Positions 45,681 through 54,519 of a DNA stretch of 64,000 nucleotides are shown in pieces; the stretch's first letter is position 1, and each line of letters starts with the position of its first letter. Under the pieces are notes generated by a model that was not told the origin of the DNA, searched no databases, and was given only the letters and a program-made list of their open reading frames with translations. Source of the DNA: Brotonthovivens ammoniilytica (GTDB lineage Bacteria; Bacillota; Clostridia; Lachnospirales; Lachnospiraceae). Both the position numbers and the translations under genes were made by a program. The stretch spans positions 186,001-250,000 of the forward strand of contig NZ_JAOQJQ010000005.1 of NCBI RefSeq assembly GCF_025566885.1, in the 5' to 3' direction.

Positions 45681-45784
45681 TGTTTCATTTTCTCCTTATT
45701 CCGGCTCCATTTATATTTTGTATAATGGCCACTGCCTATTTTAATTCTTTTTCTTCTTTTCTTAATCCCTGTACTCTGAAAACT

Positions 45785-46330
45785 TCATCTCATACAATTC
45801 ATAACAACACTTACCATCATTTCTTTTTCATTGGGATTAGATTCCGCAATCATAATCGTCAAAGCTACAAGTGTACGGTCATCAATGGTTTTTTTGCCAT
45901 CTTTAAATAAAGCTCCATTTTTATCCAGAAAGTACAAAAACATGGCTGCCGCTATTCTTTTGTTTCCATCGGAAAAACTGTGGTTCTTTGTTACAAAATA
46001 TAATAAATTTGCAGCTTTTTCCTCCAGTGCAGGATATAAATCTTCCCCGGCGAAACTCTGATAAATGGCTCCAATGCTTCCTTTAAAGGAGTCATCTTTT
46101 TCATTGCCAAACAGGGAACTGTCATCTCCAAATTTCATACTGTCAATTACTTTTCTGCATTCTTCGTAAGTCAGAATATAAGCTGCCCGGCTTCCTTTTG
46201 GGCGCATCATATTCTGATGGTCGTATGCGTCCAGCAAATCTAACGCACAGCTGTACTGCTCAATTACATTTAAAACCTGTTTTTCATCAAAACTGTTTTC
46301 TGCTTTTTTCATAAACTTAATTTTCCTCAT
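45785..46330 (-). CDS. Fic/Doc family protein
   Basis: 181 residues with the Fic core HSFSDGNKRIAAAMFLYFL (HxFxDGNxRxxxxxF), complete for AMP- or phospho-transfer. The pattern is that of the C-terminal half of RhuM-Fic proteins found in type I restriction loci; the RhuM domain is absent, so it may be a shortened derivative. The start ATG 46330 has GGAG, which is part of a hairpin arm. No clear inhibitory SxxxE(G/N) motif is evident nearby. It probably modifies a host or phage protein. Confidence 0.85.
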   Translation of the reverse strand: MRKIKFMKKAENSFDEKQVLNVIEQYSCALDLLDAYDHQNMMRPKGSRAAYILTYEECRKVIDSMKFGDDSSLFGNEKDDSFKGSIGAIYQSFAGEDLYPALEEKAANLLYFVTKNHSFSDGNKRIAAAMFLYFLDKNGALFKDGKKTIDDRTLVALTIMIAESNPNEKEMMVSVVMNCMR

Positions 46331-46334
46331 AAAA

Positions 46335-46352
46335 CTCCAATATGTTTTGGAG
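46335..46352 (-). promoter_or_regulatory. Hairpin covering the Fic gene's ribosome binding site
   Basis: CTCCAA (46335-46340) pairs with TTGGAG (46347-46352) across 6 nt. On the minus strand the TTGGAG arm next to the start codon contains the GGAG of the Fic gene, so pairing would hide it. With the following T's it may also act as a weak terminator of the gene upstream. Confidence 0.45.
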
Positions 46353-46369
46353 CTTTGTTTTTATATTTA

Positions 46370-47557
46370 TCAGTTATGTAAACTGCGGTATCCAAGCTCC
46401 GTCAGAATATCCTGGATTTCATTTTGTTTCTGAGAGGAATATGCATAAATAACGATATTATCTTTATACATAACAACGCTGTATTTTCCGTCTTCATTGA
46501 AGCTGAATATTTTCCCGCCATTTTGAAGATCATTTTCATATGCTTCCCGTTCATCCGGTTCCAGTTCCTTGGAAATGTCATACGAAATACGGTTATAAAC
46601 ACCGTCCGTTGTTTCTCCATTTGAGTATTCATAAAATTCAAAGGCTGTATTTTCCCTGATTCCGGATACCACATACATCAGTTTGCTTTCATCAATGAAC
46701 CAATATGTTGTGGGCATATCTGCTGTTTCAAATCCTCTTTCAGACAATATCGCATTTACCACCGTGGCATCAACCTTTTCTGATATCATCTTTTCTGTCT
46801 GATTTGAAGAGCTGTTTTGCAGGTTAAATCCAATGATGATTACCAAAACAGAAAGCCCCGCCACCATACAGATACGGGCAATTACTTTATGATTAAGAAA
46901 GATGCTTTTAATCAATAAAAATCCTCCGCCTATAAAAAGAATTAGCGGAATAATCATAGGGAAAATAAAGGATGTTTTATAAAAATTTACAATTCCCCGG
47001 ATTGAAAATGCACTGGTTATAAAAAACAAACATCCATATGAGAAAAACATAAACGTCAGCCCCAGAATAACCCCCAGCATATTAAACGACACTTTTTTTG
47101 GTCTTCTGCCTTCTTTTTTTCTTTCCGGAAGCAATATCCATATAAAAAACAAAGGTATTGCAATAAAAAATAATCCAAAAAAGATTTTAAATGTATTGCT
47201 GCCGGGACCTGATAAAATAGCTTCTCCCGGATTATCCGGATCGTAGTAAATATCTCTGGCAGTACCCCTTTCAGGTACAGCACCTACTCCCATATCTGTT
47301 GAAATCTGATATTGTTGTCCGTCCACATAATAATGATAAATCAGCCGATAGGTATCATTCGTACTTCTTCTTTTTGCTGCGCTGTACTCTCCTTTTGAAT
47401 ATATCTCATAATCGTACAAATAACCTTCCGTTATTTCATAATCTCTGGATACAGCGCCGGTTTCCACTGCTCCTTTTATTCCCCAAAATAGGAAAAAAAC
47501 ACCAATTACTAAAGCCGTTATAATCAAACATAATGTTCCGGCAATCTTAACCTTCAT
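46370..47557 (-). CDS. DUF3592 membrane protein
   Basis: 395 residues from ATG 47557 (GAGG upstream). One N-terminal helix (IAGTLCLIITALVIGVFFLFWGI), a DUF3592 region with YRLIYHYYVDGQQYQIS and YYDPDNPGEAIL, then about four more helices between 125 and 255. A soluble C-terminal domain of about 140 residues follows. The function of the family is not known. It lies between the Nudix/helicase pair and Fic, all on the minus strand. Confidence 0.75.
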   Translation of the reverse strand: MKVKIAGTLCLIITALVIGVFFLFWGIKGAVETGAVSRDYEITEGYLYDYEIYSKGEYSAAKRRSTNDTYRLIYHYYVDGQQYQISTDMGVGAVPERGTARDIYYDPDNPGEAILSGPGSNTFKIFFGLFFIAIPLFFIWILLPERKKEGRRPKKVSFNMLGVILGLTFMFFSYGCLFFITSAFSIRGIVNFYKTSFIFPMIIPLILFIGGGFLLIKSIFLNHKVIARICMVAGLSVLVIIIGFNLQNSSSNQTEKMISEKVDATVVNAILSERGFETADMPTTYWFIDESKLMYVVSGIRENTAFEFYEYSNGETTDGVYNRISYDISKELEPDEREAYENDLQNGGKIFSFNEDGKYSVVMYKDNIVIYAYSSQKQNEIQDILTELGYRSLHN

Positions 47558-47786
47558 TTCTTCATTCCTCGTCAAATTTTAACTCTGCCACTTATAAAGA
47601 AATAAAAATAGGCAAATCCTTTTTTCTCTCATATCATCAATACATAATAGATATTTGTAATGTATTCCATCTGATCTTCATATGTAGCTGTACGCTTTAC
47701 TGTTTTGTTAAAAACAGTCCAGTCTAACAATGAACTTTTGTCATACACAGAGCTTACTGATTAGTTTCACATATTTTAATTCCAAA

Positions 47787-48173
47787 CTACATGTTTTCTT
47801 TTATCTTTTCTACCAGCTCTAAATCTGCGGGCAGCCAATCTACACTATCCAATTCTTCTTTAGAAAGCCATTTGGCATCTTCGTGTTCCTTCAAAACCAA
47901 ATCCCCGGAAATAATTTCGGCCCAGAAGCATTCCATGGATAAATGAAACGTGGGATAATCATATTCAACACAATGCAGTTTTTCTCCTACAGAAATCGTT
48001 GTGTCAAGTTCTTCCTGGATTTCTCTGATCAATGCTCTCTTTGGTGTTTCACCAGGCTCTACCTTGCCTCCTGGGAATTCCCAGCCATCTTTAAACTCAC
48101 CATAACCTCGCTGAGTTGCAAATATTTTGTTATCATTATGTATAATCGCTGCAACCACTTTTACTGTTTTCAT
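47787..48173 (-). CDS. MutT-type (deoxy)nucleoside triphosphate pyrophosphohydrolase
   Basis: 128 residues with an intact Nudix box GGKVEPGETPKRALIREIQEEL. The family removes pyrophosphate from oxidised or excess (d)NTPs. The gene starts 23 nt after the PLD-helicase gene and is probably co-transcribed. That linkage suggests a role with the helicase (for example nucleotide depletion or signal removal) rather than general housekeeping; this is inference. Confidence 0.9.
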   Translation of the reverse strand: MKTVKVVAAIIHNDNKIFATQRGYGEFKDGWEFPGGKVEPGETPKRALIREIQEELDTTISVGEKLHCVEYDYPTFHLSMECFWAEIISGDLVLKEHEDAKWLSKEELDSVDWLPADLELVEKIKENM

Positions 48174-48196
48174 TCTTTCTTTTTCCTAACTACTTT

Positions 48197-51178
48197 TTAA
48201 CCGATAATGTATTGATAAATATCCTCTCTCACCGGAGTATCTAACATCCACTCAATTTCTACCGCTGTTTTTGTTGTATTTGCCATACAAATTTCTTCTG
48301 CTTTTCCGGATGCAGTCATTCTCCCAAGATAATAAAATTCCTTTGAGATCTTGTCATCTTTATTCTTTCGAACAAATAACTGAACATCAATCCCTCTTTC
48401 CCTGGCACACAAAAAATTCTGAACATCCTCTGATTCCAATGACCTTCCCGATTTAGAAATAGCAATTAATGTATTCGCATTTACAAAATGGTCCTCATAC
48501 TTTGTCGTATCGCTAATATCATCAGATTTATCATAATTAATAAATACTGGGAATGTTTTTGTTTTTTTATCATATTTATACCCGCCGATATTTAAAGGCA
48601 CTTCATTATTTTCCCAGTTGAGAAGACGGCATACATCCTCATACGTATACTTTTGATACAAAACAAAATTTGTATCCTGGTATCTCTTACTATAATTTGC
48701 CTTATATCTGGAAATCCCAAATTCGATCAACTCTTTTACTATTGTATAAAATTCCTGATTTTTTAACATCTCTGCAAAACTCTCAGCTATTCCATACTCT
48801 TCTCCCTCTTGCTCAATGAAAATACAAGAATCATATGTCTTCTTTCCTGAGCCCGACGGAAATTCATTGGTCATAACATTCACAATATTTTTCTGAGCAT
48901 TTTCCTCCAGAGCAATATTATAATTTTCCTGCAAAATTTTCTTCAGTATACGAAAAATCCCATGCTGATACGACAATAGACGATTCAACATCTCAAGCTC
49001 ATGGATTCGTTTTCCAGAAGCCAGTTTCTTAGAAATGAATTCAATCATTTTTTCTTCTTTTGCAGACAATCGAACTGTATATTCCTTCTCATATTTCACA
49101 AGAAATTTATAATACGAGCCCAAACTGCTATTATCAAAAATGCGGCATACATCCATCTCTCCATATGTATCAAAATCTTTAAGTTCAGGGATTCTTCCTA
49201 ATTTATACTTTAAATTACAATAATTCTCTTTCATCAGTTTTATATCATTAAAGTTTGCCGCATCAATTGCCGCAAAAATTCGCTTACGGCTGATCTCATC
49301 AAAATGTATTGTTGATACACCTGGAATCACACGATCCCCTTCCATAACATATCTTCGAATATTATCTTTATTGTAGCTTCGATCACCAGAAAGAGCCATT
49401 GGTATCAAGAAATTCTTTTTGTAATTCCCGATAAAATCCAGTATTACAACAAACTCTTTATTTTGGGCTTTTCTAAGCCCCCGTCCTAATTGCTGTACAA
49501 AAACAATTGCTGATTCTGTGGGGCGCAGCAAAATAACCTGATTCACTTCCGGAATGTCTACACCTTCAGAAAAAATATCAACTGTAAAAATATAATCCAG
49601 ATAATCTGTCTTTGACATCTTTTCTTCTGGAACCTCCATCACCAATCGTTCAATAACCGCTTCTCTTCTGGCGTCATTATCCTCTCCGGTCAGTGCCGCT
49701 GTTCTAAGCCCTCTTTCATTAAATTTTTGAGATAGCTTCTTCGCCTCTTCTTTTCTGCTGCAAAATATTAAACCTTTTACACGTTCCCCACTATAACCAT
49801 AATATTTTGCCTGTTCAATCACATAATCTACCCGATTATCACTTGTTAGGCGATTGAATTTACATAGTCCCTCAGCCTGGTCATCATCTCCGATCATTTC
49901 TCCATTTACACTTAAATCTGTAATACCAAAGTAATGAAATGGACAAAGTAAATTTTCCTCCAAAGCCTGTTGCAGTCGTATCTCATATGCTATATTATGG
50001 TCAAATATTTCATAAACATCAAAACGATTCGTTTCAGGACTTGCCGTCATCCCCAGCCAAAAACCTGGTTGAAAATAATTCATAATCTTTTGATAACTAT
50101 CCGCACCAGAATGATGTGCCTCATCCAGGCAGATTACAGAAAATATCCCTGGGTCAAATTCTTTTAAAATATTATCTTTGCTCATCATCTGCATAGTTGC
50201 AAATATCAGATCAGCATCCTTTATTTTTTCTATATCTTTAGAAGTATTTCCGGAAAGAAGAGCATATTTATAGAATGAACCATCTACACGTCGATTTCCA
50301 AATACTCTTTTATAACTAACCAGAGCCTGTTTTGCAATCTGCTCTCTATGTACAAGGAACAATACCTTTTCCGGATTCATTTCCCGTAATGCGAAAGCAG
50401 AAGCGTAAGTCTTTCCTGTTCCCGTAGCTGATATCAAAAGTGCTTTTTTCTCTTTATTTTTAATTAATTCCTTTATATTTTTCACAAATTCAACCTGCAT
50501 CGTATTCGGCTGCAATTTATATTGATTCAGGGATACTGGCATTGCTTTTCTTGCTATTTTTTTCTGCTTCTTTATCAGCTCATATCTTATACGATAACTT
50601 TCAATAAAATCCTCATAAGCCAGGCTGTGTTCATCATTCCATAAAGCTTGAAATTCTCTCAAAATATCTCCCACAAGCTCTCCTGACTCATAACCCACAA
50701 GCTTTGTATTCCACTCACGATTTACCTTCAAAGCGCCTGCCGTCATATTTGCGCTTCCTACAATAATTCGATACACTTCTTCATTTTTGAAAATATATCC
50801 TTTTGTATGGAATCCATCTTTATCTTCATTGGTACAATACATTTTCAGTTCTATATTTGTCAAAGAATTTAATTTATCTAATGCTGCCGGATCATTAAAT
50901 GCTAAATAATCTGTTGTAAGAATTTTTCCTTTAATACCTTTTCGTTCTAGCTCCTGAAATGTCTGTAATAAAGGCGTAATTCCACCCAGCGTAATAAAGG
51001 CAACACTAATATAAAATTTTTCACAATTCAATAGTTCCTGCTCAATTGCTGAAATCACACGTTTTCCGCGACTATCATCATTCGATACAAACTCTGGACG
51101 ATATGCCAGATTAGAATTAATATCATTTTTTATAAATGCTGTTTTTAATCCATATAGCAATTCGTTACGATCTTTCAT
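48197..51178 (-). CDS. PLD-like nuclease, superfamily 2 helicase and DUF3427 protein
   Basis: 993 residues from ATG 51178, with GAGGG upstream. The N-terminal PLD domain carries HxK in FHTKGYIF (H124, K126) and GSANMTAGAL. The helicase has SATGTGKT, CLDEAHHSG and QQLGRGLRKAQ. The C-terminal 150 residues match DUF3427 (DVCRLLNW...NANTLIAISKSGRSLESEDVQNFL). It shares its first two domains with the protein at 29878-32409, but the two C-termini differ. A Nudix gene follows. It forms the high-coordinate end of the island. Confidence 0.88.
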   Translation of the reverse strand: MKDRNELLYGLKTAFIKNDINSNLAYRPEFVSNDDSRGKRVISAIEQELLNCEKFYISVAFITLGGITPLLQTFQELERKGIKGKILTTDYLAFNDPAALDKLNSLTNIELKMYCTNEDKDGFHTKGYIFKNEEVYRIIVGSANMTAGALKVNREWNTKLVGYESGELVGDILREFQALWNDEHSLAYEDFIESYRIRYELIKKQKKIARKAMPVSLNQYKLQPNTMQVEFVKNIKELIKNKEKKALLISATGTGKTYASAFALREMNPEKVLFLVHREQIAKQALVSYKRVFGNRRVDGSFYKYALLSGNTSKDIEKIKDADLIFATMQMMSKDNILKEFDPGIFSVICLDEAHHSGADSYQKIMNYFQPGFWLGMTASPETNRFDVYEIFDHNIAYEIRLQQALEENLLCPFHYFGITDLSVNGEMIGDDDQAEGLCKFNRLTSDNRVDYVIEQAKYYGYSGERVKGLIFCSRKEEAKKLSQKFNERGLRTAALTGEDNDARREAVIERLVMEVPEEKMSKTDYLDYIFTVDIFSEGVDIPEVNQVILLRPTESAIVFVQQLGRGLRKAQNKEFVVILDFIGNYKKNFLIPMALSGDRSYNKDNIRRYVMEGDRVIPGVSTIHFDEISRKRIFAAIDAANFNDIKLMKENYCNLKYKLGRIPELKDFDTYGEMDVCRIFDNSSLGSYYKFLVKYEKEYTVRLSAKEEKMIEFISKKLASGKRIHELEMLNRLLSYQHGIFRILKKILQENYNIALEENAQKNIVNVMTNEFPSGSGKKTYDSCIFIEQEGEEYGIAESFAEMLKNQEFYTIVKELIEFGISRYKANYSKRYQDTNFVLYQKYTYEDVCRLLNWENNEVPLNIGGYKYDKKTKTFPVFINYDKSDDISDTTKYEDHFVNANTLIAISKSGRSLESEDVQNFLCARERGIDVQLFVRKNKDDKISKEFYYLGRMTASGKAEEICMANTTKTAVEIEWMLDTPVREDIYQYIIG

Positions 51179-51600
51179 TTGTATATCCCTCACGTCTTTG
51201 TCTACATAAAATTCAAGTCTTGCTCTTGCGAAACTTAGTGCGGGATTCGGGTCAGCTTTGCTGACAACATTCTATTCCAAATCGCTGCACCTTAGCTCGG
51301 AGCGTATATCAGATGAGGGATTAACATCCGCCACTGATACCAATTTGTTACTCACTGCCTACAGAGGCGAAAGCCATCCCACTTCTGATATGATTTTATT
51401 ATACACTACAATTCCAGTGCTAGCCACAAATTCCCCTGTTACAAATGTAAAAGCTCCTGTTACTCTGCAGCCTCCGCATATTTTTCTCATTAATTTTTAT
51501 CATCCCCCATGATTCCATTCATAGAAAGATGTACTTTTAATCATTATCCTTATACATATCCTTCTCCCCTGCCGCTTATTTTATCATTTTTCAAATATGC
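51179..51600. other. Intergenic stretch at the island's right edge
   Basis: No convincing gene. A plus-strand frame at 51258-51512 has no RBS or recognisable domain. A sequence shift from AT-rich to more balanced composition occurs around here, so the right junction of the island probably lies in this stretch. No attachment-site repeat matching the left edge was recognised by eye. Confidence 0.4.
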
Positions 51601-51628
51601 AAAAAGAAAGTGCCCTGCGACACTTTCT
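51601..51628 (-). terminator. Terminator of the flavin reductase-like gene
   Basis: GAAAGTG (51606-51612) and CACTTTC (51621-51627) pair; a run of T's follows on the minus strand. Confidence 0.65.
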
Positions 51629-51692
51629 CATAAACTACCTGCATTCTATTAAATTCAAACCCTTTAGCTTTCTGTTTCAGTCAGTATTTTTC

Positions 51693-52097
51693 TTACAAAT
51701 CATACTCTTTGGGTTTCTTACCGGAAAAATCTGCGATTACCGCATGGGCCTCGTCCAGATAAAAAACCTCAAAAATAGGATTATCCGCCGTCTGATACTG
51801 TCCTTTTACAATGGGATTCTGAATACACATTTCTTTGACAGCCATATTATTCTCAAAAACTGCCTTGCCATGCAGACGGATCCATGCATAAGAAGAACTA
51901 GAAACTGTAATCTCAACATAAGGATTCGTCTGCATATCTTTAAATACATCCTTCTGATTATTTGTACAGAACCATAACTTTTTGTCCCTCTCCCCCATAA
52001 ACATAAAGGGCCGGCATTTTGCCTTTCCGTCACGCCCTACTGTTGACAAATACTGTACCGGATTCTCGTTTAAAAATTCAACAACTTCTACCATCAT
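51693..52097 (-). CDS. Pyridoxamine 5'-phosphate oxidase-family FMN protein
   Basis: 134 residues from ATG 52097, 6 nt after GGAGG. The split-barrel pattern YLSTVGRDGKAKCRPFMFMGERDKKLWFCTNNQKDVFKDMQTNPYVEI is that of small FMN-binding proteins annotated as NimA-like or general stress proteins. It is divergent from an HxlR regulator, a common arrangement for redox-responsive flavoproteins. Substrate unknown. Confidence 0.88.
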   Translation of the reverse strand: MMVEVVEFLNENPVQYLSTVGRDGKAKCRPFMFMGERDKKLWFCTNNQKDVFKDMQTNPYVEITVSSSSYAWIRLHGKAVFENNMAVKEMCIQNPIVKGQYQTADNPIFEVFYLDEAHAVIADFSGKKPKEYDL

Positions 52098-52206
52098 AAT
52101 TACCTCCATATTTTTAGTTTATTTCGTTTCGGGAAGTATCCCCTGTTCGTTTATCATTGTACCAACCCGCTGTTTTTCTGTGAAGTAAGCACTATATTGT
52201 GGCATA

Positions 52207-52222
52207 GTTACCTGGATGTAAC
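52207..52222. promoter_or_regulatory. Candidate HxlR operator
   Basis: GTTAC (52207-52211) and GTAAC (52218-52222) are complementary arms with a 6-nt spacer, in the divergent region between the flavoprotein and the HxlR gene. Confidence 0.35.
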
Positions 52223-52323
52223 AATTGGGATAAGCTGGCTTTTTTCGCACTTGACTCCCAATCTGCCCTTACTATAATATAAAAATATAAAACAAATCTA
52301 CAGGAGTAATTGGAGGAAAGAAT

Positions 52324-52659
52324 ATGCAGACTGTCAAAAAGACTCTCCCCGCCTGCCCGGTAGAAACTACCCTGACTTTAATTAGTGATAAGTGGAAAGT
52401 TTTAATCCTCCGGGATCTTTTGACTGGCACCAAACGCTTTGGAGAATTAAAAAAATCCATTGGAAATGTCAGCCAGAAAGTACTCACTTCCCAGCTCCGT
52501 CAGATGGAGGACAACGGACTTCTGGTGCGTACTGTTTACCCGGAAGTTCCTCCCCGTGTAGAATATACGTTAACAGATGTTGGATATAGTCTGAAACCCA
52601 TACTTGATGCCATGTGGGACTGGGGAACAGAATATAAAAAAAATATGTCAGAAATATAG
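52324..52659 (+). CDS. HxlR family transcriptional regulator
   Basis: 111 residues with the HxlR winged helix: CPVETTLTLISDKWKVLILRDLLTGTKRFGELKKSIGNVSQKVLTSQLRQMEDNGLLVRTVYPEVPPRVEYTLT. A conserved N-terminal Cys (CPVETT) is the redox- or aldehyde-sensing residue in relatives such as HypR and YodB. RBS GGAGG. It probably controls the divergent flavoprotein gene. Confidence 0.92.
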   Translation: MQTVKKTLPACPVETTLTLISDKWKVLILRDLLTGTKRFGELKKSIGNVSQKVLTSQLRQMEDNGLLVRTVYPEVPPRVEYTLTDVGYSLKPILDAMWDWGTEYKKNMSEI

Positions 52660-52694
52660 AAAACTCCCGCCGCCGGTTAAGCCCCCTCATCTGC

Positions 52695-52758
52695 GTGATA
52701 CTGTTACTAAGTGATACTATTGCTAAGTGATGCTATTGCTAAGTGATACTGTCACTAA
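52695..52758. repeat. Four tandem 16-nt repeats before the PucR-type gene
   Basis: Units start at 52695, 52711, 52727 and 52743: GTGATACTGTTACTAA, GTGATACTATTGCTAA, GTGATGCTATTGCTAA and GTGATACTGTCACTAA. The last ends 24 nt before the start codon. The first and last contain a GTGA/TCAC-like dyad, so the array could be a multi-site operator overlapping the leader. Confidence 0.8.
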
Positions 52759-52782
52759 GAAAATACACAAAGGATCCCTGCC

Positions 52783-54339
52783 ATGAAACTTACACTTGAA
52801 ATGCTTTTATATTTTACTTCTGATATTGAGTCTGTCATTCTAAAAACCTCAAAGTTTTCCGATGGTTTCACCAACGCAAAGCTCCTCTCAGTAAATCAGC
52901 CCATCCGGGAAGAATATTTATATATCGGATATCTCTCGGATATTTTAAACAAAAAGACTCTTCTTCATAACCGTATTACCGTATTTGCGGTTAATGATAC
53001 CCCAGAGGACTGTCAGGAACCTGATTTTTCTTCTCTTGACTGTGGACTCATATTGGCTAAAAATACAACGGATATCTTTTACATTATGAACCGCATGGTA
53101 GAGTCTTTCAGCTTTGCAGCCGGGTGGGACAAGGATATGCACATTGCAGCCTTAGAAGGCCGCCCGCTCCAGAACTTAATTGATATCAGCGAAGATATTT
53201 TAAAAAATCCTTTGATTATTTTCGATCCCAGCTTTACCGTTATTGCACATACCAAACACATTCCATGCGAATATGAAGGGTTCAAAAGGACACTGGAAAA
53301 GGGATACACCGATGCCGAAACTATGGATCATGTCCGCCACAGAAATATATTTAAAAAACTGAAAAAGAACCGGCCCCTTATCGCCCCTTCAGCTTCATCA
53401 GATGAACTTGTTAATATCTACTACGCTTTTTACTCTGGGAAAACACTCCTTGGATACGCCTGTCTCTTTTTTAATAAGCTGCAGCCGCCCCGGGGATACC
53501 TGGATCTGCTGGGTCTGTTTAACGAAAATATAAACCTCTGTATGAAACGGGATTTCGCCAATCAAAGATACGGCCGGATGATGTATGAAACCTTTCTTGT
53601 AAATCTTCTGGATGCAAGGGGGCTCTCCAGAGAGCAGCTGGCGGAGCAAAGTAAAAATATTGACTGCCTGCCGGTAAACACCCGGTATGTACTTGGAGTC
53701 ATTCAGTTTGAACGCAGTCAAAAGCCTCCTCTAACCTATCTGGCCCGCATTCTGGGGGCGGAAATGTGGGATGGCAGACCATTTATTTATCATCAGAGCA
53801 TCTGTATCGTAAAGTCTCTTGAAAAATCCCATTCAAAAGATATTCTTTCAATGCTTCAGTTTCAAAGGATAGAAAAACTGATTGGAAATTTCAGCTTTCA
53901 TATGGGCATCAGCAACGTTTTTGATGATCTTATGGATTTAAAATATGCCTATCGCCAGGCCTCATCCGCAATTGTCTATGGAAAAAGATCCGGAAAAATA
54001 TGCAGTCTTTTTAAAGACCATTCTTATGAGTACCTGCTGGCCAATGCAGAAGACCAGATGCCTCTGACCTTTCTCCAGCCGGATTTTTATAAAGATCTGA
54101 AAATATATGATCAGAAAAACGGTTCCCGCTGCCTGCAAACCATTCTCACCTACTACGAATGCAGCTGTAACGCCACTCATGCCGGTCAGAAATTATTTGT
54201 TCACAGGAACACCGTGCGCAATATTGTGCAGTTTGTTTCTGAAAAATGGGAACTAGATCTTGAAAATACCGAAATCAAAAAGCTCTTTCTTTTATCCGGA
54301 CTGATAGATCAATATAATAAGAGCTCTGAGAAGAAATAA
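52783..54339 (+). CDS. PucR/CdaR-type transcriptional regulator
   Basis: 518 residues. The C-terminal 60 residues form the PucR helix-turn-helix (LQTILTYYECSCNATHAGQKLFVHRNTVRNIVQFVSEKWELDL). The preceding 450 residues have only weak similarity to the family's sensory regions. Such regulators activate catabolic genes in response to a substrate. Its targets are probably the flavoprotein/ferredoxin pair just downstream and perhaps the TRAP operon. The RBS (AAGGAT) is weak. Confidence 0.88.
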   Translation: MKLTLEMLLYFTSDIESVILKTSKFSDGFTNAKLLSVNQPIREEYLYIGYLSDILNKKTLLHNRITVFAVNDTPEDCQEPDFSSLDCGLILAKNTTDIFYIMNRMVESFSFAAGWDKDMHIAALEGRPLQNLIDISEDILKNPLIIFDPSFTVIAHTKHIPCEYEGFKRTLEKGYTDAETMDHVRHRNIFKKLKKNRPLIAPSASSDELVNIYYAFYSGKTLLGYACLFFNKLQPPRGYLDLLGLFNENINLCMKRDFANQRYGRMMYETFLVNLLDARGLSREQLAEQSKNIDCLPVNTRYVLGVIQFERSQKPPLTYLARILGAEMWDGRPFIYHQSICIVKSLEKSHSKDILSMLQFQRIEKLIGNFSFHMGISNVFDDLMDLKYAYRQASSAIVYGKRSGKICSLFKDHSYEYLLANAEDQMPLTFLQPDFYKDLKIYDQKNGSRCLQTILTYYECSCNATHAGQKLFVHRNTVRNIVQFVSEKWELDLENTEIKKLFLLSGLIDQYNKSSEKK

Positions 54340-54444
54340 GGCTTTCACCAGAATAAGGCTTTTTCTGCGATATCAAACACGCAGCAGAGCATCAAACATT
54401 CGCTGTGCACTCTGCACAATTCATACCTTTCAAAACAAAAAATC

Positions 54445-54488
54445 ATGACGCCGCCGTCATAAACAACGTCTCTTTTCAATGCTATACT
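54445..54488 (+). promoter_or_regulatory. Palindrome and -10 box of the flavoprotein operon
   Basis: ATGACG (54445-54450) and CGTCAT (54455-54460) form a dyad directly upstream of the expected -35 position of TATACT at 54483-54488. The -35 (TAAACA) is poor, so an activator bound at the dyad is likely. Confidence 0.45.
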
Positions 54489-54519
54489 GATCCCAGCATT
54501 ACACGAAAGGAGATCGTAT

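Noticed and set aside
51258..51512. 84-codon plus-strand frame at the island edge
   Set aside because: No RBS, no recognisable domain, odd composition.
24248..51600. BREX, DISARM, Dnd or Dpd system
   Set aside because: No PglX/PglZ/BrxL, DrmA/DrmB, DndACDE or DpdA-type genes; only single shared domains (PLD, DGQHR).
52695..52758. Possible CRISPR array
   Set aside because: Units are contiguous 16-mers with no spacers and no cas genes nearby.
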